A stretch of DNA of 34,303 bases, from positions 1-34,303 of the forward strand of contig WHTE01000018.1 of assembly GCA_009377845.1 (NCBI GenBank). The letters are read 5' to 3'. Below are positions 29,888 through 34,303 of the stretch, piece after piece. The notes beneath the pieces were generated by a model. That model saw only the letters and a list, made by a program, of their open reading frames with translations. It was not told the origin of the DNA and made no database searches. The stretch comes from Nitrospirales bacterium. Lineage in GTDB: Bacteria; Nitrospirota; Nitrospiria; Nitrospirales; UBA8639. The translations under genes were made by a program, and so were the position numbers. Positions within the stretch are counted from its first letter, which is position 1. Each line of letters starts with the position of its first letter.

Positions 29888-30205
29888 TAGAGGATTCCAC
29901 CAAAAAGTAACTCCCTCATTTCCTCAAAACAGGTCTCTGGTATTGACTGAGCGACCTCCCACAGCCCCGAGCATGGCGCAGAAATATCAGGTGGGGGGTC
30001 GGTATCAGGTATTGCCTTCCTCTTTTCCTGCGAATTCAGGTGGTAGGTGTTAAATCAGCTGAATCCTGGAAAGAGAGGAAAAAGGTGATATTTCTCTTAG
30101 GGGGTAGTAGCGTAAAAAAGTTGCAGACTTCGTCAAAAGATGGATATATGACTCAGATTGGGGTATCTTTTTCACTTACCGATGAGGCCAAATAGAGAAT
30201 TCCCG

Positions 30206-30232
30206 CCCTTCGACAGACTCAGGGCTAACGGC
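30206..30232. repeat. CCCTTCGACAGACTCAGGG repeat motif
   Basis: Matches the widespread CCTTCGACAGGCTCAGGG-type intergenic repeat. Confidence 0.45.
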
Positions 30233-30347
30233 CTTCAGAATTTCTGTTTATTATGATGTTCTTGTTGAACCATGAACGGTGATAAACGTATTATTGACCG
30301 ATGCGCTCAGGTACTCAATCAAGAAATTCAGCAATAGGGGAAGATGC

Positions 30348-30878
30348 ATGATGGTGGATAAGTGGGTGAAGACAATTGTTGCAATTTTGGTCCTGCTCTT
30401 CTTTCTCTCAATCGGCAGTCCTCACGTGCGGGCAGAAAACGGGTGGGGGTTTGGAACGGATATCGGCTTTCTGGCGGATACTACAGATGACACTGTTTTC
30501 ACGCTGAGTTTCCAAGGGGACTATTATCTGGACTCACAATTTTCCGTCGGGCCACAACTCTTGATTTCTCCCGGTGGAGACCTCACGCAAATCACATTTG
30601 CCGGTATTGCTCGATATCACATACCCGTAGGTGCCGTGACCGTCATTCCTTTTGGCGGATTGGGGTTTGTCTATGCTGATTTGGAACGGGGCCGTCGAGA
30701 TGAGGACGATATCAGCTATATTTTCCCCTTTGGGGCTACAGCGGCATTCAAAGTCGGTCGGACCATTTCCCTGGCAAGCACGCTCATCTTCACTTTCCAA
30801 GATATTGATTTAAACAACCGGATGAGTAGCGACAATTTCAACATCGGCATGTTATTTGGTTTCCGATTTCAACCCTAA
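30348..30878 (+). CDS. Outer-membrane beta-barrel-like protein
   Basis: Signal peptide (VAILVLLFFLSIGSPHVRAENG), alternating strands, ends FNIGMLFGFRFQP (terminal aromatic pattern). Confidence 0.75.
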   Translation: MMVDKWVKTIVAILVLLFFLSIGSPHVRAENGWGFGTDIGFLADTTDDTVFTLSFQGDYYLDSQFSVGPQLLISPGGDLTQITFAGIARYHIPVGAVTVIPFGGLGFVYADLERGRRDEDDISYIFPFGATAAFKVGRTISLASTLIFTFQDIDLNNRMSSDNFNIGMLFGFRFQP

Positions 30879-31001
30879 AGCCCGGCAACGATAATCATAC
30901 ATGATTCGATCCTGGCGCCTGAACTCAGAGAATCATTGGGCCGGGGAGAAATACTGCAAGATTCAGACAGGTGAATTGACTTCGGAGAAATTGGCCTGCA
31001 C

Positions 31002-31544
31002 TCACTCTTTCAAATCTTCTAAATACTCCGCCATTCGATCCAATGCCATCGCATTGAGCCGCTTCCCATACCATCGGGGCATCACCCGATCGGAGTAACC
31101 GGGCACCACATACGCACCTGGATTCAAAATCGACTCCTGGATATATTCACGAACCGTGGTAGCCGTCCCTTGGTATTGAGGTTCTGCCAATCGAAGCGGA
31201 CCATTGGTGCCTAAGACTAACCGGGGCCCCTCGCGCCCTTGAGCAGGGGCAATACCAGGAATGGTATGACACACCGCACATCCGGATTGCACAAACAACT
31301 TATCCAGCGGCTCGGTGCCGGTGGCCAATGGCACGTCAAGTAACGCCACAGACGGGGCTTTACCCGGTAGGGTATCTTTTTGGTGTTGACTGGTAGATTC
31401 AACCACTTTGGCTTCACCAGGAACGGAAGCCGGTTGATTAAACAGGTTGACTGAAAGCGTGGCCATGATGCCACAGCCCACCACGATAAAAATCAAAAAC
31501 GTTTCCCGACTTCCGGAAAACTTTGATGAATTCGTTTTTTTCAT
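31002..31544 (-). CDS. Membrane-anchored c-type cytochrome
   Basis: SGCAVCHTIPGI haem motif, distal Met in YSDRVMPRWYGKRL, N-terminal TM; start MKKTNSSKF at 31544. Confidence 0.85.
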   Translation of the reverse strand: MKKTNSSKFSGSRETFLIFIVVGCGIMATLSVNLFNQPASVPGEAKVVESTSQHQKDTLPGKAPSVALLDVPLATGTEPLDKLFVQSGCAVCHTIPGIAPAQGREGPRLVLGTNGPLRLAEPQYQGTATTVREYIQESILNPGAYVVPGYSDRVMPRWYGKRLNAMALDRMAEYLEDLKE

Positions 31545-31812
31545 AGACGCCCCCACCGTTTTACTGTAAAGATCAACGGAGTTTTCCCGGAAAAGAGTGG
31601 CAAACAACCCGTGAGGAAAATTCTGAGGTGGTCTACCGGAATTTCTAGTGCCCTGTCAAATTGACGCTCATCTTTTAACGCATTCAACACATTACTGAGT
31701 GACCGGCCTCTGCAACACACCTTGAAATCACTTGTCCCACGCCAGGGACTTTTGGTATCCCACATAAGAAACAGAAGAAGAGCCACCACTATACACCTGA
31801 TCCCGCTCGTCC

Positions 31813-32844
31813 ATGCTTGATCTTAGCCCCATGACTTCCACGCCATTTATTCCACACCCTTGGCTTCCTGGCCCCCACCGCATGACCCTCATTCCGCGAT
31901 GGTGGCCTCGCGGTCGCTTTCCGGCCGGGATGTTCACACAAGACCGGATTTTTCAGGTCACCCCGGAGATCGGCCTCCTCACAAAATGTCATTGGCAACC
32001 GTCCCCCTCAACCCACCCGACTGTGTTGATCGTCCATGGCCTTGAGGGATGCACAGAATCCCACTACATGCGGGGCCTCGCGCAGAAAGCGTGGGAAGCG
32101 GGGTGGAATAGCATTCGCATCAATCAACGAAATTGTGGAGGATCGGAGCACCTCACACCCACCCTCTATCACAATGGCCTCAGTCAGGATTATCTCAGCA
32201 TTATTCGAGAAATCACGGAACAAGACGGATGCCACCAGGTGTGGCTCGTAGGCTATTCCATGGGAGGCAACCTCACCCTCAAATTAGCCGGAGAGTTGGG
32301 TTCGTCTCTCTCTTCGCTTCGTGGTGTTGTGGCCGTGTGCCCGAACATTCAGCCTGCAGCCTGTGTACGCGCCCTTCAACGTCCCTCCAATTGGATTTAT
32401 CATCGATATTTCCTGAAAAGCCTAAAAGCCAAACTGCGCAAAAAATCTCAATTGTATCCTGATCAATGGGACCTATCGCGCCTCTCCAGCATACGGACCA
32501 TGTGGGAATTTGACGAAGTCTATACCGCTCCAGACGGTGGGTATCGAGATGCCACAGACTATTACGAAAAAAGTGCAGCTCGAAATGTGCTGGCTTCAAT
32601 CACCATCCCGACCCTCATCATGACGTCCCAGGATGATCCGTTTATCCCCTACGACATCTTCACCGAACCCTCGCTTCATTCAAACCCATGGATCCAATTA
32701 CTGGCACCGCCACACGGGGGGCACTGCGGGTTTTTTCAGCGATCCCACCCACACGAAGACCCATTTTGGGCTGAAAACCGGATCATCGACTTTATCCGAA
32801 TACATGAAGAGTTTACGAACAAACCCGTCAGTCACGCCACCTGA
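31813..32844 (+). CDS. Alpha/beta hydrolase, YheT family
   Basis: VLIVHGLEGCTESHYMRGLAQKAWEAGWNSIRINQRNCGGSEHLTPTLYHNGLSQDY; nucleophile elbow VGYSMGGNLTLKLAGE; PPHGGHCGFF. Confidence 0.92.
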   Translation: MLDLSPMTSTPFIPHPWLPGPHRMTLIPRWWPRGRFPAGMFTQDRIFQVTPEIGLLTKCHWQPSPSTHPTVLIVHGLEGCTESHYMRGLAQKAWEAGWNSIRINQRNCGGSEHLTPTLYHNGLSQDYLSIIREITEQDGCHQVWLVGYSMGGNLTLKLAGELGSSLSSLRGVVAVCPNIQPAACVRALQRPSNWIYHRYFLKSLKAKLRKKSQLYPDQWDLSRLSSIRTMWEFDEVYTAPDGGYRDATDYYEKSAARNVLASITIPTLIMTSQDDPFIPYDIFTEPSLHSNPWIQLLAPPHGGHCGFFQRSHPHEDPFWAENRIIDFIRIHEEFTNKPVSHAT

Positions 32845-32979
32845 CCGCAGCAATTTCCGGGCAAGAAACACGAAATTGCAGATATCAGTGCCCCCTTACA
32901 AAGATTGCTCTTGCGACACCTGGACCAAGTGCGTTAGAACCCACACCATCTTTCCCGGGACGTAGGACACCACAACACA

Positions 32980-34292
32980 ATGAGCCTGAAGCCACCCATT
33001 CCTGAAAAAACGTTCTTCGACAACTCCATAAACCGCCACAAAAATACGTCGAAGGATGGCTCGATGCCCCAGCTCATATCCATCATACCGCCCATCGAAT
33101 GGCCAATCCCGCCATTGAACGTCCACAGAGCCGCAAAGAATTTCAGGAACTCCTTCATTGTCTGGGCATCAAAAAATCCGATTCGGCCGTGGAGAACAAA
33201 GTAGGATATGGCGTCGCCACCGCTCCCAACGGAGACCGCCTAATCGCCATATGGGAGGCCCACACAGAAAATTACAGCTATCAAATCTGGCACATCCCCG
33301 GCGATCCCGCCCAACTCCTGGAATTCGGCCCGCTGACCTATCCGGGATACACCTTCCCCTTTTCCCCACTAGGATTACAGGTCAATGCGTTGGATATCCT
33401 CATCACCCCCGCCCGCGAGTATGATCAACAGGAGTTAGCCTCACTCCTTCGAGGCCCCCAACTTTATGCCTGTCAGGTCTTGGCAGAATCCATCACGGTC
33501 GCCACCAGCTTTACCCCGGACGAACATGGCAGGGAACGATACCTCATATGGTCTCCCTCGCCCGACCAGATTCGTCCCAAATTACCGCGCCTGATCGATA
33601 TCCTCATCACCGTGGAAAATTATACTCATCTCATCCTGCTCCCCTACTCTGCCTTTACCCATGCTGTCGATCAGGTGCAAATCTTTGAACAACGCCACCT
33701 GTATCAACGCAGTCTCATTACCAAAGAACACCAACAGGCCACGCACGCCATCCTCCAACAATGGCTGGAAAGTCTGACGCAGGATTTTCTCGAAGTGGGG
33801 CGGCTGGCTGATTCCATGCGCTATCGGTTGTCGGCCTCCGTTCCCTATGACCGGATCGTCCACAGCAATACTCTGGCATTACAAGAACAGCCCGTTTCAT
33901 TCGGCCGGACGTTATCCGATTACATCCATTGGAAAATCATCGGAGTCGTCGACGGATACCAACAATTTTTAACGAGAATTCACTCCCTGGAACAAGACTT
34001 TGAAGGCACGATCGCCATCCTTCGCGCCAAAGTAGACCTGGGGTTACAGGAACAAAACCTCTCTTTACAAGATCAAAATAGAAATCTTCTTCTGAGTATG
34101 GATAAAACCACCAAAAGCCAGGCCATTCTCCAACACACCGTCGAAGGTCTCTCCGTCATCGTCATCGCCTATTACCTGAGTGGCTTAGCTACCTTATGCT
34201 TATCCGGTTGTTTCAGCAGACCACCAGATCTTGAGGTCAGCTATTCACCATGCAACTGCGGGAGGTCCTTTCCGCCTTGTATGCGCTTATAG
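32980..34292 (+). CDS. DUF3422-like protein, apparently frameshifted at the 5' end (track ORF begins at 33099)
   Basis: TTKSQAILQHTVEGLSVIVIAYYLSGL is DUF3422-like. The frame upstream of 33099 reads NVLRQLHKPPQKYVEGWLDAPAHIHHTAHRM with no start codon and joins MSLKPPIPE at 32980 by a -1 shift near A6 (33005-33010). Confidence 0.6.
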
Positions 34293-34303
34293 GCCGTGGG
34301 GGC

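Overview
The window is bacterial. Its gene set loosely suggests a Nitrospirota-like genome, but that is only a guess. The left ~13 kb is accessory: an AbrB/PIN toxin-antitoxin pair, gene remnants, a large pentapeptide-repeat membrane protein, an orphan FitA-like antitoxin, and an uncharacterised operon (6141-12347). The operon encodes a TPR protein, a PIN half and an unknown 638-aa partner, and it is bracketed by two near-identical copies of a ~105-aa gene plus a chimeric third fragment. The PIN-like domain of the TPR protein is split between two ORFs. The first acidic motif ends ORF1; the 'SIDDR...TLDLI' motif is in ORF2, one frame back. The same -1 (one missing base) disruption occurs in at least two other genes here, a RecG-like fragment and the N-terminus of a DUF3422-like gene. 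The PIN split may therefore be an assembly indel rather than biology. The right two thirds is more ordinary: DUF2459-like lipoprotein, YugP-family Zn protease, SelO, a decayed IS110 transposase, a receiver-domain protein, a MATE-like transporter, a BREX-type ATPase outside any BREX locus, a DUF6499-like protein, a pseudouridine synthase, GlnRS, a degenerate DUF4268-like nuclease fold, small envelope proteins, a cytochrome c, a YheT-like hydrolase and a DUF3422-like protein. A dispersed ~240-bp element with short terminal inverted repeats occurs at two places, one associated with the IS110 remnant.
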